Shown one piece after another: positions 31,523-39,342 of a stretch of DNA of 47,209 nt. The notes beneath the pieces are model-generated. The model saw nothing but the letters and a program-made list of their open reading frames with translations. It was not told where the DNA came from and did not search any database. How positions within the stretch are numbered: position 1 is the first letter of the stretch; each line of letters starts with the position of its first letter. The position numbers and the translations under genes were made by a program. The DNA is from Chitinophagaceae bacterium (GTDB lineage: Bacteria > Bacteroidota > Bacteroidia > Chitinophagales > Chitinophagaceae). The DNA is taken from positions 1 to 47,209 of the forward strand of contig CANGNA010000030.1 of NCBI GenBank assembly GCA_947455215.1. The letters run 5' to 3'.

Positions 31523-31565
31523 AAATAATGACTATCAATTAAATAATGACTATCAATTAAATAAT
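31523..31565. repeat. 18-bp tandem repeat, two copies plus partial third
   Basis: AAATAATGACTATCAATT occurs at 31523-31540 and again, identical, at 31541-31558, followed by AAATAAT of a third. It lies between hairpins 3 and 4. Confidence 0.9.
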
Positions 31566-31582
31566 AATTTTCTACTTCTTCC

Positions 31583-31646
31583 TGCGTACCACGCGTACCA
31601 ATGCGTACCGTGCGTACTGTGGTACGCATGGTACGCACGGTACGCA
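31583..31646. repeat. GCGTACC hairpin 4
   Basis: TGCGTACC (31583-31590) pairs with GGTACGCA (31639-31646), with four left-arm and three right-arm heptamers. It lies 100 bp upstream of the Omp28-like gene, with no branched element. Confidence 0.88.
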
Positions 31647-31746
31647 TTAAAAACCATATCATCCCACCCAAGCTTTTTTATATAACTTACGTCTTATATA
31701 CGGCAGGGATAGGTATGTGCGCTCGTTAACATCATAACTTACAATC

Positions 31747-33684
31747 ATGAGATCACTCTTTACATCAGTTCTTTTATTGATAACCCTCGGCGCAGCCGCC
31801 CAAACTATCCTGTTCGAGGAAAAGTTCGACGAAATGCCATCGTACTCTATCACCGGCTGGCCTTACCAGTTTACCGGCGTGGTGCCCTGGCAATGTGGGC
31901 AACCCTTTTGGGTGGGGCCTTGCATGCACCCCCTTGGTGCGGCCATGGCTGAGAATGGCACCCTGAATAAGGTAGCCTGTTTTTGCGAATGCGGCATTTC
32001 TGACCCCAACGATAGCAATGTACTCACCTACACGCCCGCTATAGATCTAAGCGCAGACACAGGTGTATGGCTGAGCTACGATTCTTACTTTATTGCTTAT
32101 TCCGATGGCTGGGGAGACACCGAACGGGCAACCGTAGAAATATCTACCGATAACGGCGACACCTGGACCGTAGTAGAAAATGTTGCCCCCAGTGTACCCC
32201 TCGGTGCTTTCGACAAACACTATATCAACCTGCATGCTTACAACCATGCACCCAACATCCGCATAGGGTTCCGCTATGGCGATGATGGCGGACATATGAT
32301 GGGTTGGGCCATAGACAATGTACAGGTATTCATTCCCGCTCACCACGATATTGCCCTCAGATCGGTAACACCCATAGACACCATGCTCAGTTACCTGCAG
32401 GTGGGTAGTGCCCATCAGCACCAGCTGAAAATATTTAATGCAGGGCTCGACACCATACATTCATTTATATTGAATTACAATGACAATGGCGGCATTACCC
32501 ATAGTAGTACTTTCAGTGGATTGAACATCCCGGCGTTTGGCAGTTACACATGTACTTACCCTGCCCCGGACACCGTAAACACCACCGGCAGGCATACCAT
32601 AAGGTTCTGGGCATCGCTTACAGGAGACGGTAACCCGCACAACGATTCTGCCACCACAATTCTTACAGGCGTAGACTTTATGCCTGCCAAAAGGCTGGCC
32701 ATAGAAAGCGGCGAGGGAACATACAATGGCTGGTCGCCACGGAATATGGTGTACCTGCAATCGGTACCGGGGCTGGATATCTCTGCAACATTAATATCTG
32801 TACACGAAGCCGACCCGATGGAAGACACATCGTATCACGACTACCTGTTCTACCCCCACTGGAACTACGTGCCCTATATTTTGTTCGACAGGCGCAAGAG
32901 CATACCGCTGGATAGCTTTTACTACTATATCAATGTGCAAAAAGACTATTTCGGCTTTGCAGATGTACGGCTGACGTCGACCCTGGACGGGGAGAACCTA
33001 ACCGTGACGACCACCGTTACCCCGGCTATAGATTTGCATGGTGATTATAGATTAGCGTTGATACTTACAGAAGATAAAGTAACTAATCTCAACCATTTGT
33101 TCAATCAATACAACAACTACGCCGGCGGTGTACATGGGCCTATGGGTGGCTATGAATCCCTACCTAACCCGGTGCCAGCTGCCGAAATGGAGTACAATTA
33201 TGTAGCCAGGAGGGCAGTACCCGACCCCGACGGAGCTGCCGGGCTGCTGCCACCCAATATGACGACCGGGGAAACATATACCGGAATTATCTCCACAATA
33301 CTGGATCCGCTATGGAATACCGCCAACCTGAAAGCCAAAATATTGCTCATCCGCCATGCCGATTCTGTGATACTGAACAGTGCCGAGGTAAGATCGCCTG
33401 TGGGTATCAGGAATGTGAATGTGGCTACCATCAATGCAGCACTATACCCCAACCCCGCCAACGATAACTGTCACCTGCGCATAGACATGCCACAAAACGA
33501 AACAGTAAGCATACAGGTTACAGACCTTGCCGGGCGCACAGTGCTCAGCATTGCCCCGCAAATCCTTAATACGGGCATTGCCGAACTACCTATAACTACC
33601 GACCGAATGGCCAACGGCATTTACCTGGTGAATATACTGTCGGGCGATAAACACAAAAGCCTGAAACTGGAGGTGATGCACTAA
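31747..33684 (+). CDS. Omp28-related T9SS-secreted protein lacking the redox cysteines
   Basis: A 645-residue protein: signal peptide RSLFTSVLLLITLGAAAQ, a choice-of-anchor J-like jelly roll (about residues 20-200), a linking beta domain, and an Omp28-like thioredoxin-fold domain (about 315-550). The final ~80 residues are a T9SS type A sorting domain (ALYPNPANDNCHLRI, VTDLAGRTVLSI, MANGIYLVNIL). In Omp28 proteins the thioredoxin-like part carries a CGWC motif; here the aligned stretch reads GTYNGWSPRN with Asn327 and Ser330, so redox activity is not expected. Cell-surface or released protein. It overlaps the convergent barrel gene by 4 nt. Confidence 0.85.
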   Translation: MRSLFTSVLLLITLGAAAQTILFEEKFDEMPSYSITGWPYQFTGVVPWQCGQPFWVGPCMHPLGAAMAENGTLNKVACFCECGISDPNDSNVLTYTPAIDLSADTGVWLSYDSYFIAYSDGWGDTERATVEISTDNGDTWTVVENVAPSVPLGAFDKHYINLHAYNHAPNIRIGFRYGDDGGHMMGWAIDNVQVFIPAHHDIALRSVTPIDTMLSYLQVGSAHQHQLKIFNAGLDTIHSFILNYNDNGGITHSSTFSGLNIPAFGSYTCTYPAPDTVNTTGRHTIRFWASLTGDGNPHNDSATTILTGVDFMPAKRLAIESGEGTYNGWSPRNMVYLQSVPGLDISATLISVHEADPMEDTSYHDYLFYPHWNYVPYILFDRRKSIPLDSFYYYINVQKDYFGFADVRLTSTLDGENLTVTTTVTPAIDLHGDYRLALILTEDKVTNLNHLFNQYNNYAGGVHGPMGGYESLPNPVPAAEMEYNYVARRAVPDPDGAAGLLPPNMTTGETYTGIISTILDPLWNTANLKAKILLIRHADSVILNSAEVRSPVGIRNVNVATINAALYPNPANDNCHLRIDMPQNETVSIQVTDLAGRTVLSIAPQILNTGIAELPITTDRMANGIYLVNILSGDKHKSLKLEVMH

Positions 33685-34367
33685 AACACGTAGGCCACGC
33701 GAAGGTTGAACAGGTTGTTGAACTGGCCGGTGTTTCCATAACTGTACCCTATAGGGATGCGCTCTATAGGCCTGATGGATATTAACGAATACTGGTAGCG
33801 CATGTTCACATATAGCTGTTTATATATCTTACGGGTAAGCCCTACGGTAAAGTCTACGTCCGATGTATTGAACCTGTTGGCATCGGGCGATATCACCACG
33901 GGCTGATCGCTTACCACATATTCGTTGGAATTGATAAGGCGGGCATAGCTGGCACCCAGCTCCAGGTCGTATTTATGGCTCATAAAATGAAGCATTATGG
34001 GCACCTCTATATAGTTCACGTCCATGTAATACTTCCATATATACGTACCCCATGCCGCCGATTCTGTCACTACCACGGCCCTGCTGCCCTTGCGGCTATA
34101 CAACAGCTCCATGCTGATGCCGAAATGACTGGTGATATTGGCAATTACCTGTGCGCCTGTATTCAGTCCCACCTTGTGGTAACCGTAGTAAGAATCACCA
34201 TCTACCTGAGAGAAATTGAGCCCCAGCAACAGTGCCGCCGTAAACGTCTTATTATCCTTGCCCTCTTGCGTATACAGGTTGTCCTGCGCCCCAGCAGGTC
34301 TTACCAGCAGGCAACAAACAAGCAAGAGTATGGTTATACGGGCCAAAATGGTTGCAGAAATTTGCAT
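33681..34367 (-). CDS. Outer-membrane beta-barrel protein (PorT-like)
   Basis: A 228-residue protein with signal peptide QISATILARITILLLVCCLLVRPAGAQ and a mature chain of alternating amphipathic strands ending in an aromatic residue (NNLFNLRVAYVF). Typical strands are FTAALLLGLNFSQVDGD, HFGISMELLYSRKGSR, IEVPIMLHFMSHKYDLELGASYARL and LYVNMRYQYSLISIRPI. This is the PorT-type barrel family, which is large and mostly uncharacterised. ATG 34367 is chosen over a start 15 codons upstream because the signal peptide begins there. Confidence 0.85.
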   Translation of the reverse strand: MQISATILARITILLLVCCLLVRPAGAQDNLYTQEGKDNKTFTAALLLGLNFSQVDGDSYYGYHKVGLNTGAQVIANITSHFGISMELLYSRKGSRAVVVTESAAWGTYIWKYYMDVNYIEVPIMLHFMSHKYDLELGASYARLINSNEYVVSDQPVVISPDANRFNTSDVDFTVGLTRKIYKQLYVNMRYQYSLISIRPIERIPIGYSYGNTGQFNNLFNLRVAYVF

Positions 34368-34421
34368 AAAGTTACCATAACCGCATTGTTTATTGCTTAT
34401 CCGGGAAAGCAAGTCAGCTGC

Positions 34422-34945
34422 TTATTTATTATCGATCAAATTTTCAGCAAAAAGCGCAAACTCTGCCTCTACATTGTCTATATCAGGATTATTGACCGGA
34501 GTTAGATAACCTATATAGTTATGTACCATTCCGTTCTCCGATGGTGTCTCAACTTCTAAAGACCTTTTAAATACCGTATGCTTCGTATCGGAGCCGTTAT
34601 ACCAATTATGGAAGATAAGGTTTCTACCTTTTTGCTTTGCATCCGCAGTATCGCAATGGTATAACAACACCGTTCTATCGCCATAGGTAGCAACAAAATC
34701 AGCTATTATTTTAGATATGGTAACACCGATCAGTGGGTCGTGCACCCATAAACTATCAGACTTATACACCCTGGCAAAACCTACGCCATAACCACTCTGT
34801 AACAGATTGGGAAATCGCTCAACGTATTTTACGTATTGGTACGGATCAAAGTAAACAGCATACAAAGAACCGTTGCGTGTAGCGAAAAATAAGAGATGAT
34901 ATCTTCATCATCTTCTTCCATGGAATAGGAATAGAAGTCCTGCAT
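34422..34945 (-). pseudogene. DUF6169 family gene broken by a single-base frameshift
   Basis: Frame 1 starts at ATG 34945 and reads MQDFYSYSMEEDDED down to about 34901. The homologous protein then continues in another frame as YHLLFFATRNGSLYAVYFDPYQY to the stop at 34422. Loss of one T in GATTAT (now GATAT around 34899-34903) explains the break. The downstream part shows DUF6169 features: VTISKIIADFVATYGDRTVLLYHCD, AKQKGRNLIFHNWYN. Without correction the protein ends early. ATG 34945 overlaps the stop codon of the small upstream gene (TGATG). A sequencing error cannot be excluded. The role of DUF6169 is unknown. Confidence 0.8.
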
Positions 34946-35088
34946 CAGCGATGTGACTTATGAGCCATTATTTTTTTCATGGCCTTTTCTTCCAGCTTTT
35001 TTTTTATCTCTGCTTTCCGCCTGGCTATTTCATCAAAGAAAGAAATAGCCTCCTTATTGCCCGGAGATATCACAATTTTCTTTATCAC
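34945..35088 (-). CDS. Small charged protein (47 residues), antitoxin-like, coupled to DUF6169
   Basis: Translation of the minus strand from GTG 35088 to TGA 34945 gives 47 residues. They comprise a short strand-like start (IKKIVISPGN) and a long, very basic amphipathic helix (EAISFFDEIARRKAEIKKKLEEKAM, then KKIMAHKSHR). The stop and the DUF6169 start share one base (TGATG). AAGAG precedes the GTG. The gene contains a run of nine A. Size, charge and coupling resemble an antitoxin or regulator of the DUF6169 partner; that is inference. No family recognised. Confidence 0.7.
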   Translation of the reverse strand: MIKKIVISPGNKEAISFFDEIARRKAEIKKKLEEKAMKKIMAHKSHR

Positions 35089-35407
35089 CTCTTATATTTT
35101 TACACAAGTAAAATACGCTTGCTATCACTTACAAATAAACAACCGCTCCCTATTTAACACAAAATAAATAAATAAATAAATATATCTCTACCCAGCAACA
35201 TTCCCGCTCATTTTAGCCAGATATTCGCTTTTATTTAGCATACCCTAAAACTTATACTTAACATTTGACTACAGCGATTATAAAACTACACATATCCGCT
35301 TACTATGCCATAGCCCACAAAACCGGGCATGCATCAAATTAAGTATTCTACGGCAAAACGCCATGCACGGCTACTGCTAATTGCATATTAATCAGTAATT
35401 TTACTGC
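35089..35407. other. Intergenic region with an (AAAT)5 microsatellite
   Basis: 319 nt without a gene, between the divergent small-protein and MbnP genes. It is AT-rich. Five copies of AAAT lie at 35162-35181. TAATTTTA at 35396-35403, one base off the -7 consensus, lies 4 nt before the MbnP start. Nothing else is recognised. Confidence 0.75.
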
Positions 35408-36193
35408 ATGCGTTGTACAATATCAGCAGTAAAGTATGCTGCACTGTCGTTGGCACTGGTAGCAGCCGCCACTTCGTGCAGAACAAAGAGCAAACCCACA
35501 GATACAGTAGCTGTACCGGTGGTTACCCATGGCTCGCTCAAGGTTACATTTACCAATACCGTAGCTGGCAAGCAGGTAGTAAATGGCCCCATAATCTATA
35601 ATACGCTTGCGGGCAACAACTACAATATCACCATGCTCAAGTATTTCGTGTCCAACTTCACCCTGGTGAAAGACGACAATACAGAGCGTAATTTTGCCAA
35701 CTACAAACTGATAGACGGGCTGGACTCCACCACATGGAGCTTTACGCTGGATTCGGTAGCTAATGGTACTTACAAGGCAGTACGCTTCTACCTGGGGGTA
35801 GACTATGCGCATAACCATACGTTGAACCAGGGCGGCGACCTTGCACCTTCGAGTGGTATGATCTGGTCGTGGAATACCGGCTATATCTTCTTTAAGCACG
35901 AAGGTTCTTACCGCAACGATACTACTTCTGTAAACCTGCTGCCGCTGGTATATCACTATGGTACAGACTCTGCACTGGCCGTTGTCGATCTGCCTGTTGG
36001 TTCATTCGATGTAGCATCCAACACTAAGCAGCTCACGCTCAACTTCGATCTGAATACACTGTATGCCACACCTACACCGGTAAACTTTTACAGGAACAAT
36101 TCGCACCAGTCTACCGATACTACCGATAGGCCATGGATAGCCAACCTGAGAGGTAATTTCCCCCACGCATTCAGTTTTGTAAAAGTGCAGTAA
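35408..36193 (+). CDS. mbnP: MbnP family lipoprotein
   Basis: A 261-residue protein with a lipoprotein signal (YAALSLALVAAATSC). It shows the MbnP pattern: GSLKVTFTNTVAGKQVVNG, YNITMLKYFVSNFTLVKDD, GTYKAVRFYLGVDYAHNHT, then the hallmark GMIWSWNTGYIFFKHEGSY. In methanotrophs MbnP binds copper after its partner MbnH, a di-haem MauG-like enzyme, converts a tryptophan to kynurenine. The MbnH-like gene follows 2 nt downstream. Trp residues in WSW and RPWIANL are candidate sites; which is modified here is unknown. It probably handles metal in the periplasm or on the envelope. Confidence 0.88.
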   Translation: MRCTISAVKYAALSLALVAAATSCRTKSKPTDTVAVPVVTHGSLKVTFTNTVAGKQVVNGPIIYNTLAGNNYNITMLKYFVSNFTLVKDDNTERNFANYKLIDGLDSTTWSFTLDSVANGTYKAVRFYLGVDYAHNHTLNQGGDLAPSSGMIWSWNTGYIFFKHEGSYRNDTTSVNLLPLVYHYGTDSALAVVDLPVGSFDVASNTKQLTLNFDLNTLYATPTPVNFYRNNSHQSTDTTDRPWIANLRGNFPHAFSFVKVQ

Positions 36194-36195
36194 GT

Positions 36196-37260
36196 ATGAA
36201 CAGGAAGTCAGGAATCATTTTATCAATTATAGGTGCATTGGGTATAGTACTGGTCGTTAACGCCTGTAAAAAAGACCCCAACCCCGATTCGTTTGCCGGT
36301 GCAGTGCCTTACCCGCTGGTAATTCCTTCAGGCTTGCCGCAGATGCCCATCCCTGAAGGCAACCCGCTTACGGTGGAAGGTGTGGCACTTGGCCGCAGGC
36401 TGTTTTACGACAATATACTCTCTGCCAATAACACTATGGCCTGCGCCAGTTGCCACGTACAGTCGTACGGGTTTACAGACAATGGCAAGCAATATAGTGT
36501 TGGGATAGACAACATAAAGGGCACCCGCAATGCCATGCCGCTCTTCAACCTCGGCTACCAGAAAAAGTTCTTCTGGGATGGTGGTGCTGCCGACCTGGAG
36601 AGCCAGGTGATAGGCCCCATACAGAACCCTGTAGAGATGCATGCCGATCTGGCCAATGTATTGCATAAGCTGAACACACATGCCGAATATCCTGCGCTCT
36701 TCCGCAAGGCTTTCGGCAACACCGATACTATCACATCGGCACTGCTGATGCGGGCCATAGCACAGTTCGAGCGCACCATGCTCTCCGGCAATTCCCGCTA
36801 CGATAAGTATGTAGCTGGTACCGGCACCCTTACTGCACAGGAACTACGGGGCATGACCCTGTTTGAAGATGGCACCAAGGGCGACTGTACCCATTGCCAT
36901 ACTATGGGCGGCACCTTCTCCGACTTCGAGTTTCGTAATAATGGTGTAGATAGTATTTATACCGATGCTGGCCGATACCGCATCACCCTTATTGCTTCTG
37001 ATAGCGGTAAGTTCAAAACGCCATCGCTGCGCAACATAGCCGTAACAGCCCCTTATATGCACGATGGCCGCTTCACCACCCTGCAGCAGGTACTGGACCA
37101 TTATAATACCGGCTTCCATTACGGTCGCCAGTTAGACCCCGTATTGGCCACACAAGCCAAGAACAGGATGACCACCCAGGATATGCAGGATATCATCGCC
37201 TTCCTGAATACGCTTACCGATAGCACCTTCCTGAGCAATGCAGGGTTTACCAAACCATAA
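36196..37260 (+). CDS. mbnH: Di-haem cytochrome-c peroxidase/MauG-type enzyme (MbnH-like), lipoprotein
   Basis: A 354-residue protein with lipoprotein signal (GIILSIIGALGIVLVVNAC, Cys24) and two haem-c sites, CASCH at residues 83-87 and CTHCH at 231-235. Other family marks are GRRLFYDNILSANNTMACASC, GTRNAMPLFNLGY, FFWDGG, GPIQNPVEMH, AIAQFERTM, FKTPSLRNIAVTAPYMHDGRF. It is either a peroxidase or, given the MbnP gene just upstream, an MbnH-type oxidase that modifies tryptophan in MbnP. It acts on the periplasmic side. The 2-nt spacing makes an operon certain. MbnH assignment is from context; di-haem family membership is sure. Confidence 0.9.
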   Translation: MNRKSGIILSIIGALGIVLVVNACKKDPNPDSFAGAVPYPLVIPSGLPQMPIPEGNPLTVEGVALGRRLFYDNILSANNTMACASCHVQSYGFTDNGKQYSVGIDNIKGTRNAMPLFNLGYQKKFFWDGGAADLESQVIGPIQNPVEMHADLANVLHKLNTHAEYPALFRKAFGNTDTITSALLMRAIAQFERTMLSGNSRYDKYVAGTGTLTAQELRGMTLFEDGTKGDCTHCHTMGGTFSDFEFRNNGVDSIYTDAGRYRITLIASDSGKFKTPSLRNIAVTAPYMHDGRFTTLQQVLDHYNTGFHYGRQLDPVLATQAKNRMTTQDMQDIIAFLNTLTDSTFLSNAGFTKP

Positions 37261-37276
37261 CTGATACATTTTCCAT

Positions 37277-37936
37277 ATGCTGAAAACAAGCACACTCTCT
37301 TTTCTTAAAGGCCTTGCTGCCAACAATAACAAACCGTGGTTCGATGCCAACCGCGATGCATATGTTGAGGCCAAAGAAGACTTTGAAGTATTTGCCACCG
37401 CCATACTGAAAGAACTGGCCAAAACGGAGCCGGGCTTTGCAGAGCAAAAGGCTAAAGATTGTGTGTTCCGCATCTTCAGGGATGTGCGTTTTAGTAAAGA
37501 CAAAACACCTTACAAGCCCAACTTTGGTGCTTACTTCAGTAAGGGTGGCAAGAAATTTCCAGGTGCCGGCTACTATGTGCATATAGAACCGGGAGGACAT
37601 TCATTTGCCGGCGGTGGACTTTGGATGCCGGAGGCACCCATACTAAAAGCTGTGCGCCAGGAGATAGACTACAACCTGGACGAATTCAAAGGCATACTGG
37701 CCGATAAAAAGTTCAAAAAGGCATTCCCGCAACTTTCCGGCGAATCGGCCAAGAAGCCACCTGTAGGCTACACAGAGGATAACCCGGGCATCGAGTATAT
37801 CAAGATGAAGAGTTTTACCGTCATGCATCCCATAACTGATGATATGCTGGCAGGTAAGACCTTTGCCAAACAAACTACAGATCTGTTTACTACTATGCGC
37901 CCGCTGGTCGATTTCCTGAACAGGGCCGTAGAGTAA
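37277..37936 (+). CDS. DUF2461 (TIGR02453) family protein
   Basis: A 219-residue soluble protein with the DUF2461 pattern: STLSFLKGLAANNNKPWFDANRDAYVEAKEDFE at the N-terminus, DCVFRIFRDVRFSKDKTPYKPNFGAYFSKGGKK, GYYVHIEPGGHSFAGGGLWMP and a helical C-terminus. The function of this widespread family is not known. It follows the MbnH-like gene by 16 nt and may be in the same operon, though a link in function is not evident. Confidence 0.92.
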   Translation: MLKTSTLSFLKGLAANNNKPWFDANRDAYVEAKEDFEVFATAILKELAKTEPGFAEQKAKDCVFRIFRDVRFSKDKTPYKPNFGAYFSKGGKKFPGAGYYVHIEPGGHSFAGGGLWMPEAPILKAVRQEIDYNLDEFKGILADKKFKKAFPQLSGESAKKPPVGYTEDNPGIEYIKMKSFTVMHPITDDMLAGKTFAKQTTDLFTTMRPLVDFLNRAVE

Positions 37937-37957
37937 CCGTTTATAAATCAAACAACA

Positions 37958-39184
37958 TTGAGAAAGACCATATCACTGCTATTAGCCCTGCTTGCCCACT
38001 TCATCTGCCTGGCGCAGTACAACAAGGCCGATGAACACTATGAAGCTGCATTTAGAAAAGATAGCGTGGGCGATTATAAAGGATCTATTGCAGAACTGGA
38101 CACGGCTATAGCGCTGGACCCACATAACGCCGACTACTTCAACGAACGGAGTATTGCCAAATATTATGTAAAAGATACCGCCGGAGCCCTGGCCGATTGC
38201 ACCCGTGCTATAGAGCTGGACCCTAAAAACGGCGGATATTACATCAATCGCGGCAAAATAGAGATAGACCTGCTCAACGACACACTGGGCGCCCTGGCCG
38301 ACTGCAACAAAGCCATTGAATTAGATGACGACCAGGCTAGCTACTATTACAACCGCGGTGACACAAAAGCTATAATGGGCCGCTACGAAGAAGCTGTACT
38401 TGACTTTAATACAGCCATACAGCTGGAACACCACGAACCCGACTACTATAAACAACGTGCAACTGCGCTTAGTCAACTAGGCTTGTATAAAGTGGCCATA
38501 AAAGACATAAAAAAGGCTCTGAAACTGTCGCCCGACGATGCTGAATTATTCGATATCCGGGCACATGTGTATCACAACCAGGGAGAATACTACAAAGCTC
38601 TGCCCGACGCAATACGTGCCACAATGTTGGATACTGGCAACGATGAGTACTTCAACAGCCTGGGACTTATTGCTTACGATATTGACAGCTTTGCCATGGC
38701 CAACGCCGCATACACCAGCGCTATACAGATCGACAGCACATACTGGGGGTATTACAACAACAGGTCCTTCTCACTATTTATGACAGGGAATTATCTGCAG
38801 GCTATTGCCGATTGCAACAAGGCCATACTGCTGGCACCCGATACCGCCGACAACTACTATGCGCGGGGCTATATCAGGTTCTTTGCAGAGGGTTACCCGG
38901 AGGCGGTAAAAGACATTACAAAAGCTATACTTTTAGATGCTACCGAAAGCACGTACTATTCCTTTAGGGGGCGCATGCTGTTCAGTATGCTCGACTATAA
39001 CAAAGCCCTTACCGACCTGAACAAAGCCATAACCCTTGACGCTGCCAACGATGAGGCCTACTACTACAGGGGCCGTATAGCCATAGAGCGGAAAGACCAA
39101 ACCTCCGGCTGCGAAGATCTGACCAAAGCCGCACAACTGGGCAATGACGATGCCTCAGACGATCTTAAAAAATATTGCAAATAA
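37958..39184 (+). CDS. Exported tetratricopeptide-repeat protein
   Basis: A 408-residue protein starting at TTG 37958 with signal peptide RKTISLLLALLAHFICLAQ. The rest is about eleven TPR units of 34 residues (DYKGSIAELDTAIALDPHNADYFNERS, ALADCTRAIELDPKNGGYYINRGKI, ALADCNKAIELDDDQASYYYNRGDT). Such proteins act as scaffolds for protein contacts. There is no catalytic domain. No ATG lies between the preceding stop and the signal peptide, so TTG is the likely start. It should be periplasmic or outer-membrane-associated. Confidence 0.9.
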   Translation: MRKTISLLLALLAHFICLAQYNKADEHYEAAFRKDSVGDYKGSIAELDTAIALDPHNADYFNERSIAKYYVKDTAGALADCTRAIELDPKNGGYYINRGKIEIDLLNDTLGALADCNKAIELDDDQASYYYNRGDTKAIMGRYEEAVLDFNTAIQLEHHEPDYYKQRATALSQLGLYKVAIKDIKKALKLSPDDAELFDIRAHVYHNQGEYYKALPDAIRATMLDTGNDEYFNSLGLIAYDIDSFAMANAAYTSAIQIDSTYWGYYNNRSFSLFMTGNYLQAIADCNKAILLAPDTADNYYARGYIRFFAEGYPEAVKDITKAILLDATESTYYSFRGRMLFSMLDYNKALTDLNKAITLDAANDEAYYYRGRIAIERKDQTSGCEDLTKAAQLGNDDASDDLKKYCK

Positions 39185-39342
39185 ACAATTCGCCTTGATA
39201 AAAGCGAATCCGCAAATAGTGTATGTTGTTTCCGGCATTTACCTGTAACAACTATACCATATAAGCACAACAGGCGCCGACAAAGCAGTATTCCACTTTG
39301 TTATGTAACCTGGGGCTCTTATTGTTTTAGGTGTAACAAAGC

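Noticed and set aside
30800-31646. CRISPR array
   Set aside because: The repeated heptamers are only 7 nt long, spacers are 2-3 nt, the orientation inverts at each array centre, and no cas gene is near.
34960-35157. 65-codon open frame on the plus strand, rich in Phe, Leu and Tyr
   Set aside because: It is the reverse side of the A-rich 47-residue gene on the minus strand, which has a sensible helix and stop/start coupling. The Phe runs come from T tracts.
36196-37260. Part of a methanobactin operon
   Set aside because: No precursor peptide, MbnB/C or TonB receptor lies nearby; only the MbnP/MbnH-type pair is present.
39188-39209. Terminator after the TPR gene (ATTCGC/GCGAAT)
   Set aside because: The stem is only 6 bp, the loop is 10 nt and no U-run follows; too weak to list as a feature.
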